Translations under genes and position numbers: made by a program
The notes under the pieces: generated by a model
What the model was told of the DNA's origin: nothing
What the model saw: the letters and a program-made list of their open reading frames with translations, nothing else
Database searches by the model: none
Assembly: GCF_958979055.1 (NCBI RefSeq)
Contig: NC_084891.1
Location: forward strand, 23,190,001-23,254,000
Length of the DNA: 64,000 bases
Direction of reading: 5' to 3'
Source: Alnus glutinosa
Lineage: Eukaryota; Streptophyta; Magnoliopsida; Fagales; Betulaceae
Shown: positions 25,610-37,200 of the stretch, piece by piece
Layout of the letters: each line of letters begins with the position of its first letter
Numbering within the stretch: position 1 is the first letter of the stretch

Positions 25610-26005
25610 TTGTATCGAAATTAATTTGAAGATTTTTGTGGTTGACCTAATTTACAAATCGTTCATTGGAGTCAAATTCCGTTAAAATTTTGATAAATTT
25701 TGTTAGGCGCCTCGTTAGCGCCAATAAGATGTGACACAATTAATAAAAAATATAAATATATAAAACTTAATTATTTTCATTTTTTCTAAAAAAAAATTAG
25801 AAAAAAGGAAATGGGTGGCTACCCGTTATTGGTGCTGACGCGTTTCTTTTTTTTTATTAAGAGTTACACGTGTCGCAATCTTATTAGCGCTGACGTGGCG
25901 CCTAATAAAATCTGTAAATTTTTTAACGAATATAACTGTAGGGAGCGGTTTGTAAATTAGGCTAACTACAAGGATCTCTGAATTAATTTTAATATCATTG
26001 TAGAC
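25610..26005. mobile_element. Mutator-like element with long inverted repeats
   Basis: The left arm (GTGGTTGACCTAATTTACAA ... TTAGGCGCC near 25705) is mirrored by the right arm (GGCGCCTAATAAAATCTGTA ... TTTGTAAATTAGGCTAACTA near 25950). Arms are about 110-120 bp and there is no coding capacity. A partial second copy with the same phrases (GGATCTCTGAATTAATTTTA) lies at 61290-61490. The TSD is unclear. Confidence 0.65.
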
Positions 26006-27033
26006 CATAGCTCGAATGAAATATAGGATTGCCCCTCCTGCCAAATTATGCATGCATGCATTAAATAATTTAAATGAGACAATGTATTGTAGGCAAGTTG
26101 ATAAATAATGTGACTGCAGCATATGCAGGTGTTTAATTCTTTTTTATTTTTCTTTCTTTTGTTTTTAATTTCACGTATAAAATGAACGGTAGACCACAAA
26201 ACCTCTGAGACTCCAGTACAGAAAGATAGGACCCCCTAATAGGTATCCTCCTTATTTATTTATTTATATGTTTTGTTGCTGTTGTTGTAAGTAACGTAGG
26301 ACCCCCTAATAGATCTTATATGTACACCAAAATAGGCCCCATCCAACACAACTACTTTCATCTAAAGAAATGAATGATTGATGAACATGAAAAAGAATGT
26401 TCAAAAGTCGTTGGTCCTACGTACCTGCCTGCATATATGCATACGGGAAGCTAAGGTGCACTTTTGTGGGCATGAATCCCGTGGTTATCTTAACTACGTA
26501 CGTACCCTGTTTTGTAATTTAATTAGGTCTACTATCTGTATTTTTAGGTGTGAATTAATGCTATAATATTCCTGGTTACTTGTTTTGTAATATATATTGT
26601 TGACACAATGAAAAGTGCATGTAGAAACAAGAGTTAATATAGTAAGCACTTTAACTCAAAAGAAATCTAGAATTCACAAGAAAAGAATTGGTGTTGAGGA
26701 ATTGATAACTGAATAATATAGAAAGAAGTCAAAAATATGTTTTATATTGACTACAATGTTAAAAATTAACCTTAGTTTATGCTCCTTCTGCATCCCGAGG
26801 TATAAGATCAAAAATTAACTCTTAGAACGAAGCAAGCTGAAGTTAAATGGTGGAAATTGGTATGGTTTTCTCTTGCTATTCCGAGGCATGCGTTTAATAA
26901 TATTGTTATGGCTTGCAATCAAAAACATCTTACCTACTGCATGGGGAGAGGTTGTTGATTTAGGGCTATAAAGGTGACACTTTATGCTTCTTAATTCGAT
27001 CTGTAGAAGGTGTACCGAATGAAGATATCAATT

Positions 27034-27440
27034 TAGGGTTGAAAATTCGAGTTTGTGTCAACCCGTTTGACCCGACAACCAGTTAAGCGTCAACCCGAAC
27101 GCTGGCCATTTAATTAAACGGGCTGGTCAAACTTTTCAACCATAATACGACTTGCGAATAAACGGGTCACAAATAGATTGACCTGTTTGACATGTTTAGA
27201 CAAAAAATTAATGACTTGTTTAACCCGTTTCGACTCAAGCACAACTCGTTTAACCCGTTCCAACATGTATTAATTAATTATTATATAATTAAAATATATA
27301 TAATTTCATAAGTGGGTCAACCAGCTTGATTGACTCGTTTATTAAACAGGTCAAGTGGGTCCATCCGTGTACGTATGCTAAACCTTAACTTTCTAATGTC
27401 GTGTCAAGTTTGTAAATCGTGTAAAAAATTGTCAACACTA
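27034..27440. mobile_element. 407-bp Mutator-like non-autonomous element with 10-bp target duplication
   Basis: Ends TAGGGTTGA and TCAACACTA are inverted copies, and the inner arms share ACCCGAC/GTCGTGT-type words. GATATCAATT (27024-27033) and GATATCATTT (27441-27450) form a 10-bp TSD with one mismatch. The interior is rich in TGACCCGTTT/AAACGGGTCA words. Confidence 0.7.
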
Positions 27441-27956
27441 GATATCATTTATTTTATTTTTTTTCTGAAAACAAATGAATGTTATAAAGCACCGTAACGA
27501 GGTGAAACCAGGGGAGGATATTCTCAAAGCTAGGGAATTGATATATTAATTGGGAAATCAGAACTCGAGTAATGGAAGTTGGGAATGGGAAATTCAATAA
27601 TTCATGAATTCAAACATTAATTATAAGGAACTGTACTGTACGTGTTGCAGATCGATCATGAGGGTTTCAACTTCGAATCCTTCGTAAATAAATATGGTTT
27701 AATTTCAATGTTTGTACTTCATAATTTGTTAATAGTTAAATATTAAATAAAATTATAGTATATAACAATATTTCTCATCATAAATATTAGATAGCACTCT
27801 AGTAGTGAAATGGAATAGATCGACTAGTACTTTTCCATCAATTTTAACGAATAATGCTGACGGAGCGGCCTTTTGGACACAATATAATAGTTTGACGTAT
27901 CCAAATACTACTTTTTGATGTTTGATGGCGTAAATGAAAAGACGGTAGCAGTTCAA

Positions 27957-28132
27957 AGTAATTCTATATGTACATTAAGTGTCCATCAAAAAATGAGGTG
28001 ACATTTAAAATCACCATTAGGAGTCCTAAACTAGCCTACCATTAAATGTGATTGATCAAATGATGAATTAAAAGCTACCTTATTTTTTTATGGATACTTA
28101 ATGGACACTTAATGTACTATTAGAATTACTCA
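27957..28132. mobile_element. MITE with inverted repeats of about 45 bp
   Basis: The left arm AGTAATTCTATATGTACATT then AAGTGTCCAT is mirrored by ATGGACACTTAATGTACTAT then TAGAATTACT at 28100-28129. About 175 bp, non-coding. The TSD was not resolved. Confidence 0.75.
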
Positions 28133-28509
28133 GCATGGGGGCAAAATGTGTTTTTTTTAAAAAGAAAAAAAATATATATATATGTAAAAGACAGAAAAAT
28201 CTGAGGGTAGATTTGTAAGCTAGCCACCAAAATGGAAAGAAATATTGGGGAAAAAAAAATGAAAAAGAAAAGGGACCCAAGCCATTAAAGGCTTTGAGAA
28301 GGAGAGACAGAGGGTTCAACTTCAAGTGAGTTCACCTGCCTTCATTAACTCACCTTGAATTCACTTAAATGCAGAATTCAAGGATGAGCACTGAAACACC
28401 CTCGCTTTCTTCAACATCTTTCTTCGTCACTCTCGTCACCGGTTTCCTCCTGTTTAATGCTCCCAACCCACCTCTCCTTCCCTTCATTTATGCTTTTCTT
28501 TAAACCTAG

Positions 28510-28549
<40 letters not shown>

Positions 28550-29857
28550 TAAAGCTAGAATAGTACTACTCATTCATATCCTCAAAGTTTCACTCACTCA
28601 CTGGCTCACAGCATACATATATATGAGAATAAATGTTTGAATGTACTGATGTAAATGTGATTAAGAGAAATTGATCATAAGTCATATTTTTTGCTTAATT
28701 ATTTAATGAATTATAGATTTCCGCATCAATTTGTAAATAATTTTATAATAAAAGTTGTAGTATTCTTAGAACTGTACCACCCTCTCTTTTTTTTAATGCC
28801 TCTCATGTATATATCTACTAGCAATGAAAATGGGTATGGTAGGATCCTCTTCATTTCAATTATTTCATGGTCTAGATTAGATTTTACAGCATTAGACAGT
28901 GTATATAGTATCACATCATTTAAAAACTTGGGCAATCCACTCAAATTACTACCTAATTGACAATGACTCCCTGTAAATTAACAAAAATTGTCAATGTTCT
29001 CAAATAACGAAAATACCCTTAGTAAAATAAAATAAAGGAAAAAGTGCACATAATCCCTTCAAATTACTATCTCATTGTCAATGTCCCCCCCCTTCCTCCC
29101 TCCCAAAACTACTAATTGTGTCAATCTCCTCCTCCTAAATTGCCAAAAAATCTAATGACAAAAATACCCTTCATAAAATATTAATATTTTTTTAAAAAAA
29201 AAACTAAAAAAAAAATTATTAAAAAAATCTAAATAACAAAAATTTATACAAATAAAAAAAATAAAAATGATTTTTTTTCGTTTATTTTTTTTTAAAAAAA
29301 TTTATACAAATAAAAAAAACCAAAAAATAAATAAAAACGGGGTTCTTTTTTTCATTTGTTTTTTTAAAATTTTAATTTTTTTTTTTGTTAATTTTCACTA
29401 AAAAAAATTCGTTTTTTCTTTAATTTTTTTAATTTGTTTTTTAAAAGTTATTTTTTTTTTTTTAGTTTTTAGTTTTTTTTTTCTTCGAATTTATAAGGTC
29501 ATTTTTGTCTTTTTCTTAGTCTTAGGAGAATATTGACATGTTTTGGTAGTTTGAGGGAGGACATTGACAATTTAGTGGTAGTCTAAGGAGGATATGTGTA
29601 CTTTTCTCTAAAATAAAATATTAAAAATTTAAAAAAAAAAAAAAAGCGCTAAAACTACAACTAAAAAAAAAATTCAAAAAAAAAAACATAAAAGGGCCTA
29701 TATGTAACGGTATATACGTATGAAACATATACACCGTTAGATACTATAAAATCTAATCTGGATCGTAAAAAGAATACTCTCTTTCTCACTCAAAATAAGA
29801 GGGGATCCTCTTTGGTTTTTTATGTTATCACTTAAGGTTCCGTTATCAATTCATTTA

Positions 29858-30038
29858 GAGTAATGTTTCTTACACAATTTTTGTACAACTTTTACACAAC
29901 TCTAACAACTTTCTTTTAAAATCAGCCATTGAATATTTAGGACCCACATGTTGGAAAACAAATCCAATGGTTGATCATAACAAAAAGTAGTTAGAGTTGT
30001 GCAAAAGTTGTGTGAGAGTTGTGTAACAAACATTACTC
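29858..30038. mobile_element. 181-bp Mutator-like MITE with perfect 9-bp TSD
   Basis: The element begins GAGTAATGTTTCTTACACAA and ends GTGTAACAAACATTACTC, with arms of about 48 bp. The flanking 9-mer ATTCATTTA is present on both sides (29849-29857 and 30039-30047). Nine-bp duplications are characteristic of the Mutator superfamily. No coding capacity. Confidence 0.88.
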
Positions 30039-30324
30039 ATTCATTTATAGCTGGTGAAATTTGAATGAAACCTTTTTGGCCTTATCCTTGAGGCCTTTGC
30101 TAGATTTTTTTGCCGAATAGAGGAACTTACTCGAAAAATCTCATGATGGCATTTCTTTAATTTGCTGCTTGTTCTCCGTATTTTGAGTGATGATGGCACC
30201 CCCTTAATTAATTTATAACAAAGAAGCTCAAGAAGTAAAGGCGAAGAAAAGAAAAACGGGATAAAAGAATGATTTCTCAATATTCCTAGCATTACTCTTA
30301 TAGTGTCAATAATAGTAGAAACCA

Positions 30325-30475
30325 TACTTTTTATCCCACTTAGTATGGTTTGCTGATGTGGCAGTCAGGCAGTGCCAACAACTTTTGGATTAATTCCATT
30401 AAAAAAAAGTTTAAGAATTGATTGGTACCGTTATGTCAGCAAAATGAGCTAGATAAAAGTATGGTTTTTAACCTC
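30325..30475. mobile_element. Probable MITE (inverted repeat)
   Basis: AACCATACTTTTTATC near 30328 is mirrored by GATAAAAGTATGGTTTTTA near 30453, and GCTGATGTGGCA by TATGTCAGCAAAATG. About 150 bp, non-coding, ends imprecise. Confidence 0.5.
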
Positions 30476-31519
30476 ACTTTTTATCATAAAAACTCTTAAT
30501 TTTTGAAGTGTTTGCGTGAACCATATTGAAAGAGAAAAAAAATCGAAAACTGCAGGTATTGCTGCAGAGTAATTTGAGTAACGTGCTCATCGTTTGTTGG
30601 TCCAAGAAGATGATAGTTAAAGGGGTTAGAACATACCCAAAATATATTAAAAATATAGTTTGGATATATACTTACCTTATTAGCATGATATCAAAATGTT
30701 GAGAGCAGTACTTGTCATTCATCGAGCGTACGTATGAGATGATATAAGGTTATTCAAAGGGTACTGTGAAGTTCTCAATCAAATTAAGGGTATGAAGTTG
30801 AGTAGTTGAACTTCAAATTAATTAGAAAACATCATACGTACGTACGTACGTAGCTAGCTAGGTTGGAGAATGTGTACAACTTCAAACTCATGTATATATA
30901 TAAATACGTAGCTTTTGTATATTGGTGATATCCATTGATGTAGTTTTGTTTTAAATGGCTTGAAGAGGGTGTTGAGAGCTTTAAAAGTAGTAGTTCTTCG
31001 AGTGACCCAATTGTGGAAGCGGGAGTTATTATCCATAATAAAGATCCATAGCATTCAAGGCCTTCCTTCAACTGTATACAGACTCACCACATTTAATGAT
31101 CCTTTCCCACACCTCTACCTCTCCCCCTCTCACCGCCTCTCATTAATCCAAAATTTGGCCTTTGGCTTCTGGCTTTCGGCTTGGCTCTTACATATATCAT
31201 ATCCTCCCACCTACGTAAAAGCTACCAAGATGTTGCTTAATTATTTGAGTGAGAGGGAGAGGAGCTCTTTTAACTTCCAAGAATTGGTTAGGCCTTCACA
31301 TCGTACAATTTACGAGAGCAGGCTTGGAGCTGCGTAGTAATTGAAGAAGAGCCAACTTTGAAGCACGTCATGCATATGGTAGGCGAGGCAGGCCCTTTTA
31401 GTCCTGCATTCAAAGTTTACTTGTATTAGATTCTGTCTTCCAGTTTCTCGATCAGTTCAACATCCCTATATATATATATATATTACCACCTTTTTTCACC
31501 ATTCCATCAGTACTCTCTG

Positions 31520-31523
<4 letters not shown>

Positions 31524-31570
<47 letters not shown>
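31524..31570. repeat. (GA)n tract in the CFL1-like 5' leader
   Basis: About 23 GA repeats end 4 bp before the start codon of the CFL1-like gene. GA/CT runs in 5' leaders are common in plants and can bind GAGA-type BPC factors; that role is inference. Confidence 0.9.
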
Positions 31571-31572
<2 letters not shown>

Positions 31573-31574
31573 CT

Positions 31575-32288
31575 ATGGTTTCCTTGCAACCAACCCTTCC
31601 TCCAAATCGTAGAAAGGCAATCCCAGAGTATGATCAGAACATATCAAAGAAGAGGAAGTTGGAAGGGATACAAACCCCACAAATATTCGAGAATCGATCA
31701 AAAGGGGAAAGCACAAAGATATCCACGGATGATCATATCGAGCTACAGCTTGAGAGTACTCCTTTACCTTTGGAGTGGCAACGATGCCTTGATATCCAGG
31801 TATATATATATATAACCCAAGCATGTCAGGGATTATTCTGTTATAATATTGCAAGATATATATATACTCCTTTGTTAATTATTTTAATTACAACTTAATT
31901 TGTACGCATGCAGTCGGGTCAGATTCATTTTTACAATACGAGGACCCAAAAGAGAACATCCAGGGATCCAAGGAGGAGTCCTGAGCCAGCGATCCCCGAT
32001 GGCGATGATGATGATGATCATATCATGAGCTTAGACCTCAGGCTGAACCTACCGTGCGAGTCACTCAGAAAGAGCTGCCAAAAGGAATCCAGCAGGCAAG
32101 AGAAAAACTTGGGAGGGTTTGATCAGGCCGGGGATAACCAAGAGATGATAGCGACTGTTTGCACGCGCTGTCACATGTTCGTAATGCTGTGCAAGTCATC
32201 TCCTGCGTGCCCTAACTGCAAATTCATGCACCCACCGGACCAGGGCCCTCCAACCCTATTCAAGAGAAGGTGTACCCTCTTCTGCTAG
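31575..32288 (+). CDS. CFL1: CURLY FLAG LEAF 1-like WW-domain protein, 2 exons
   Basis: In Arabidopsis and rice, CFL1 is a WW-domain regulator that restrains cuticle formation through HD-ZIP IV factors. Exons 31575-31799 and 31914-32288; 199 aa, intron 114 bp. The WW domain lies at about residues 64-95 (LPLEWQRCLDIQ, then SGQIHFYNTRTQKRTSRDPR) and is split by the intron. The first Trp is W68; the second position is the aromatic FYN, as in this plant subfamily. Residues 115-121 (LDLRLNL) fit the EAR repression motif LxLxL. A C-terminal CX2C-X12-CX2C zinc-ribbon-like motif uses C158, C161, C174 and C177 (TVCTRC ... PACPNCKF), followed by HPPDQGPPTLFKRRC, the conserved family ending. An Asp run lies at 106-110. 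Orthology versus paralogy is not resolved. Confidence 0.88.
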
Positions 32289-32520
32289 CTAGTAGAAAAA
32301 AAAAAACGTACCTAGCTATATGTTAATTGCATTTAAATCTGTCCTTAAAAGCAAAGTATCTTGCGCGCTATATATGTACTGATCAGCGCGAGCGCGCGAG
32401 AGAAAGGGAGAAACTTGCATAAATAGTGTAAATATACAAGAGCTAGCTTTTATGAGTTTAATAATCCTGATCATGAATTTGTATAATCATGCACATATTG
32501 CTAGGCATCTTGGCTGGTGG

Positions 32521-32564
<44 letters not shown>

Positions 32565-33083
32565 TTGATTTGAGTTCTTCTTCTGGACTTCGATGATAAT
32601 AAGAATCTAGTCATCAAGATCTGAAGAGCCCCAGATTCCCATACAAACGCATATATATATATATGTTGCAAGGACCACCATCATGAGAATCTGAGTACTA
32701 TACTTTTATGGATAATTCACCTTTCCTATATGGACCTCATCTTTGGTTAGATTATTAAATTTATACATTCCCAATAAAAAATTATTGGTACGTAATTATG
32801 TGTATATATAATGGATGCTTTCTTTTTTTCTTTTTTGGCTAAGAACTAATTAATTAAGCTTAGTTTACTGACCGGTCGTCGTGTCGAGCCACGCTTGTGG
32901 CGTGGGAGAGTTAAGAAATAACCAAACGCAGATAACCACTTGAGAAGACGTGCACAGACAGAATGGCCAAGGCCACACGACACGATGCATTAATAATCCT
33001 ACGTACATATTCATCCAAAAAAAAAAAAATCCTACGTACATAATCGTCTGATTAATTATGATACATGAAACCTGTTTAGATGG

Positions 33084-33142
<59 letters not shown>

Positions 33143-33856
33143 AGTAAAACTGTCATATGACTAGAATACCGTAAAGAAATGCTATTTAATTAGTTGATTA
33201 CTGTTATACGATTATATGATGACGTGAGAGTCAAAATCAACCATTAATTTTTCTTTTCTACAAATTCTTATTAATTCAAAAATTAATTTTCAATACTACA
33301 TCATTTAAATTGTATGAAAATCATACTATATATATATATATATATGAATTCGTATAACTGGAAACTATTCCAACGCAGTGAGTCAGAGACTCCATCGCAG
33401 AGACCATATTCCTTAATGTCATTATCCCAGAAAATAAACTTGTATGACTGTTTTGCAGCATGTGAACGCATTTTATAAGGTTATTGGCATATTAGTTTGA
33501 ATGACCTATTTGAAAACATTTAATTGGTACATGACATATAAAACAAAAGTTACGTGACATTAACTAATTGGTCTAACATGACATATTGTTATTTAATTGA
33601 ATGACCTATTTGAAAAAAAAAAAAAAAAAAAAACCTAGGACTTAATTGTCGAAATTAAAAAATTAACTAAATTGAAATTGCATGAAACTTAAGAGCTAAA
33701 TTTGATTTTTGCCTATAAAATATATAGTAAAATTCTATAATCACACGCCCACCGAATTACTTGCTCAAATAAGGAATATATAAAAATAAAACTGTACAAT
33801 GGTAACAAGAGTCAACTTTCTGATTATAACAAAGCTAAATCTCAAACGATTTTCAG
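32289..33856. other. Intergenic AT-rich stretch, no gene seen
   Basis: Contains (AT)n(AG)n near 32520-32565, a (TA)n run of about 55 bp at 33088-33140, and an A-run near 33617. The 3' end of the CFL1-like transcript is probably at its left edge. No coding region is supported. Confidence 0.6.
33088..33140. repeat. (AT)n microsatellite
   Basis: Pure AT dinucleotide run of about 53 bp between the CFL1-like and CCR4 genes. Confidence 0.95.
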
Positions 33857-33977
33857 AAATAATTAGATACAAAAATTTCTTGCTCAAATGATGGTTTTTA
33901 GCCGGGGGCAAAGCTAATGCCAGGGGGCCCTGCTAATAACCATCATTTGAGCAAGAAATTTCTGTATCTAACTATTT
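33857..33977. repeat. Long hairpin: 44-bp arms, 33-bp loop
   Basis: Arm 33857-33900 pairs with 33934-33977 with only three mismatches (core TTCTTGCTCAAATGATGG). The loop is GC-rich (GCCGGGGGCAAAGC...). It lies about 270-390 bp past the CCR4 stop codon on that gene's strand and next to the MITE at 33981, so it may be a foldback transposon or part of the 3' UTR. Confidence 0.85.
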
Positions 33978-33980
33978 TTT

Positions 33981-34103
33981 AGAGTAATGTTACTTTTCAC
34001 ACTAGATTTTTACAAAAGTGTTAGTCATTTAAAACACGTCACATCAACCGGCATATATGAAGCTGGTGTAAAAATCTAGTGTGAAAAGTAACATCGCTAC
34101 TCT
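33981..34103. mobile_element. 123-bp MITE downstream of CCR4
   Basis: Left arm AGAGTAATGTTACTTTTCAC plus ACTAGATTTTTAC; right arm GTAAAAATCTAGTGTGAAAA plus GTAACATCGCTACTCT. Arms are about 35 bp and very similar to the element at 7940-8108. It sits 146 bp downstream of the CCR4 stop codon and may be transcribed with it. Confidence 0.8.
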
Positions 34104-34248
34104 TTGAGCAATAATGCAAAACCAACAAAACTAGCTTGATATTGAATCATTGATATAGGAAACAAAGTTGTTTGGGCATCAATTATCACAATCAGTGTGT
34201 GGTTACAAAGATATATGTAAAAGGTAAACTAGACAACGTACAACTCTC

Positions 34249-37200
34249 CTATCTGCGCAGGGGCTGTTTACTGCCAGTCTGCCATGGATTCACAGGAAGA
34301 GGTGGTGGGTTTGGTCGCCAGTCGGAAGGTGGAATGAGTCTGAAACTTGCCATGAGGGCAATATGGTCCGATGAGAAGAGAGGTGATGGAAGACCAGTGG
34401 CAACGCTTTTATGGTCAACAAGCTCTAACAAACCTTCAACTCTCAAACAGTCCGCTGATCCCAACCATGATATGAAAGTTAGCGGGAAACAATATACAAA
34501 TAGTTCATCCAAAAATTAATTGAAAAGACGTGGCCACTCCAAACATTCAAAACCAATTAAGCATCAAGGGCCTTTTGATAGTATGAGCAGATGATCATAC
34601 AATTCGATCTATCACAGTTCAAAAATTCCTCTTTAAATGAAGTTGTTTAGCAGAATCGTTCAGCGGATAAATAGCTAAAATTGTCTTTGATGTCTGAAAG
34701 GGGACCATGACAGCAACATCATCCAACTCATTTCAAGCATTACATAGCGATCATTGAGTTTTATTGAAATCTTTTTTGAATAAAAGAGGAATTTTCTTCT
34801 TTGTTCTTATTCTTTTTGTGTTCAAGGATTTAAGGGAGATGCATTCTTTATGCGATATTCAATTAACTCTTGCTCGGCTAACGATGGAACCATGAAAATT
34901 AACAATAGACTTGCAACTATGATGGGGCTTGTTGGGACAGATTTCGATTGTGCAGATCAACTCCTGCTAAAGAGAAAATAGTGAGGCAACAGAGCTTGCC
35001 AGAGCGTACCGGCGGAGAATAGCTTTGATTCCTAAGTCAGTTATCACCTCAAAGATGAATAATGATTAAATCAAGAGTGCACTTTTAGCTAAGGGGCCGT
35101 TGAGTGTTGCGTGTGAGTAGGCATAATCCCCGTACCTCCAAATTACGGGATTGAGGGAGTCGCCCGATCATAGTTGGTGGAAGTATGACCTTCGTACCCC
35201 CCAAATCATTGGATTGAGGTATGGTGAGGAGATTGCTTCTGACCGGCGAGATGTGATATTGGGCCCCGGTCGGTATTTAGGCCTTGAGTGGTGAGCTTTG
35301 ATAGTGGATTGCTTGTGGGCTTTAACTGGCCGATCTCTATGATTGCGGTTTGGGCTTTTAAGCTGCCGGCCCAATTCCCAACAGGACTTGGGTTCAACCT
35401 GTTTGTAATCGTGTTTATATGCCTCCAAATAAGTAGTCAGCCAACAAGGAGCTATGATGAAGACTTTGTTGAAGGCGTATTCCAAAATTTTACTACAAAG
35501 AATCATCAGGATCATGAAAATTAAGAATCTAGAGATTTTGCATGAATAGACCTATCAAGCTTAAGGGTCAATATTCATATAAAAAAATTTCTTAGATTGG
35601 CTGAACGATTGTTTGAATATATGGAGATTCCTGAGGAAAAGAAGATGAGTTTGGTTGCATACAAACTAACGGAAGGCATTTTGCTAGGTTGGAATAAACA
35701 GATCTCAAGGATATGGCAAAGCAAGGCGCAAGTGAGATCTTGGACGAAGATGAAATGCTTGTTAAAGACAAGATTTTTACCTCCAGATTATGAACAACCA
35801 TTGTTTCAGCACCAAGATTGCAAGCAGGGGAATAGGACAGTTCAAGCATATACTGAAGAGTTCTATAGGCTGTCTTCTCGTAATGATCTCATGGACATAA
35901 AGGCGCAACAAGTGGCTAGATTCATTGGAGGATTGTGATTGGTGATCCAGGATAGATTTTCCACACAGACTGGGTATATGTTGGCAGAGACCGTTAATTT
36001 AGCCACACGAGTGTTGTCACAATTGGATAGAATGAGAGCTTAAGCATCTAAGAACTCTTCCTTTGAAGCCTACAACATCACAGCCATTAAATTCCCTCTG
36101 GTAAGGACTCAAGAAAGATCAGCGGACCGTGACACACCACAGAACTGCATCAGCAAGGATACTCCTCAAAATGCTTATGCAGAACTGGGTCCAGATAAGC
36201 GTTATATATGCAAGCAACCAGGTAATTGGTCAATGATGAGGAGATTGAAGGTCTGGATGATACGACACTTGCTTATGAGGAGGACGATATAACTAGAGAG
36301 GATGAAGGAGAATTTCTCAGGAGATCATTGGTTGTTAGGAGGCTATTAATGCAATCTAATCAAAGGGAACCTCCTCAACACCACAACATCTTCAAGACGC
36401 AGTGTACTATGAATTGCAAGATGCAATGTAATCATTGATAATATATGGTTGTAGTCAGAATATCATATCCAAAATAATGGTAGTGAAGTTGGGATTAAAA
36501 AGAGAAGCACCCAACGCCGTACAAGATTAGTTGGATCAGGTGTAGCACAGAAATAGAGATAACTAAAATATGTCCAGTTCCCTTTTCTATTGGAAAATAT
36601 TATGAGGATGAGGTGCTATGTGACATAGTAGATACATATGTGTCATATGATCTTGGTGAGACCATAGCGGTATAATGTAGATGCAATGCATAGAGGGCGA
36701 GACAATTGTCTATATTCATGAGGGGGGATCAGAAAATTGTTTAAAGCCCGATGAAAGAAGGGGAACCAAAACTGCTAATGTGGAGGGGAAGTCCTTTTAA
36801 TTTATAGTGACGATTTCAACAAAGAGTTGGAAGAGTATGGGCAAATTTTTTCTTTGATTGCCAAGTGTGATACCTCCACTTCCATGTCAATGATTCCGAG
36901 AGCATTACAACAATGCTTGAGGAATTCAAGGAGATCATACCAGAAGAATTACTAGAGGGACTGCCACCCATGGGGATATTCAATACCACATCCACTTTGT
37001 TTTTTGTGCTAGCCTACCAAACCTTCCACACTATTTAATGAGTCCAAAAGAAAATGAGATTCTACAAGTGTGGGTGGAAGGACTTATTCAGCAAGGGCTC
37101 ATCAGGAAGAGTCCGAGTCCATGTACCTATCTTATTAAACTCTGAGAAAGATGGCAGTTGGCATATGTCAAACTATCAATAAATAACAATGAAGTATTGG

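Larger units (their letters stand above)
23459..31520. other. 8-kb intergenic region without a recognisable gene
   Basis: AT-rich spacer between STP and the CFL1-like gene. It holds the MITE/MULE-like elements listed separately, a (CT)n run at about 28510-28545, A/T homopolymer tracts (29190-29470), and at 23680-23850 a relative of the 29858 element (GACCCACGTGTAGAAAAACA). Short open frames (24293-24532, 26378-26566, 30960-31337) show no domain or family pattern and are probably chance. Confidence 0.6.

Noticed and set aside
30960..31337. 125-aa frame upstream of the CFL1-like gene
   Set aside because: No family features; crosses probable promoter DNA of CFL1.
34172..34519. 115-aa plus-strand frame
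   Set aside because: Antisense shadow of the last CCR4 exon, whose minus-strand frame has the conserved SSDHIAL motif.
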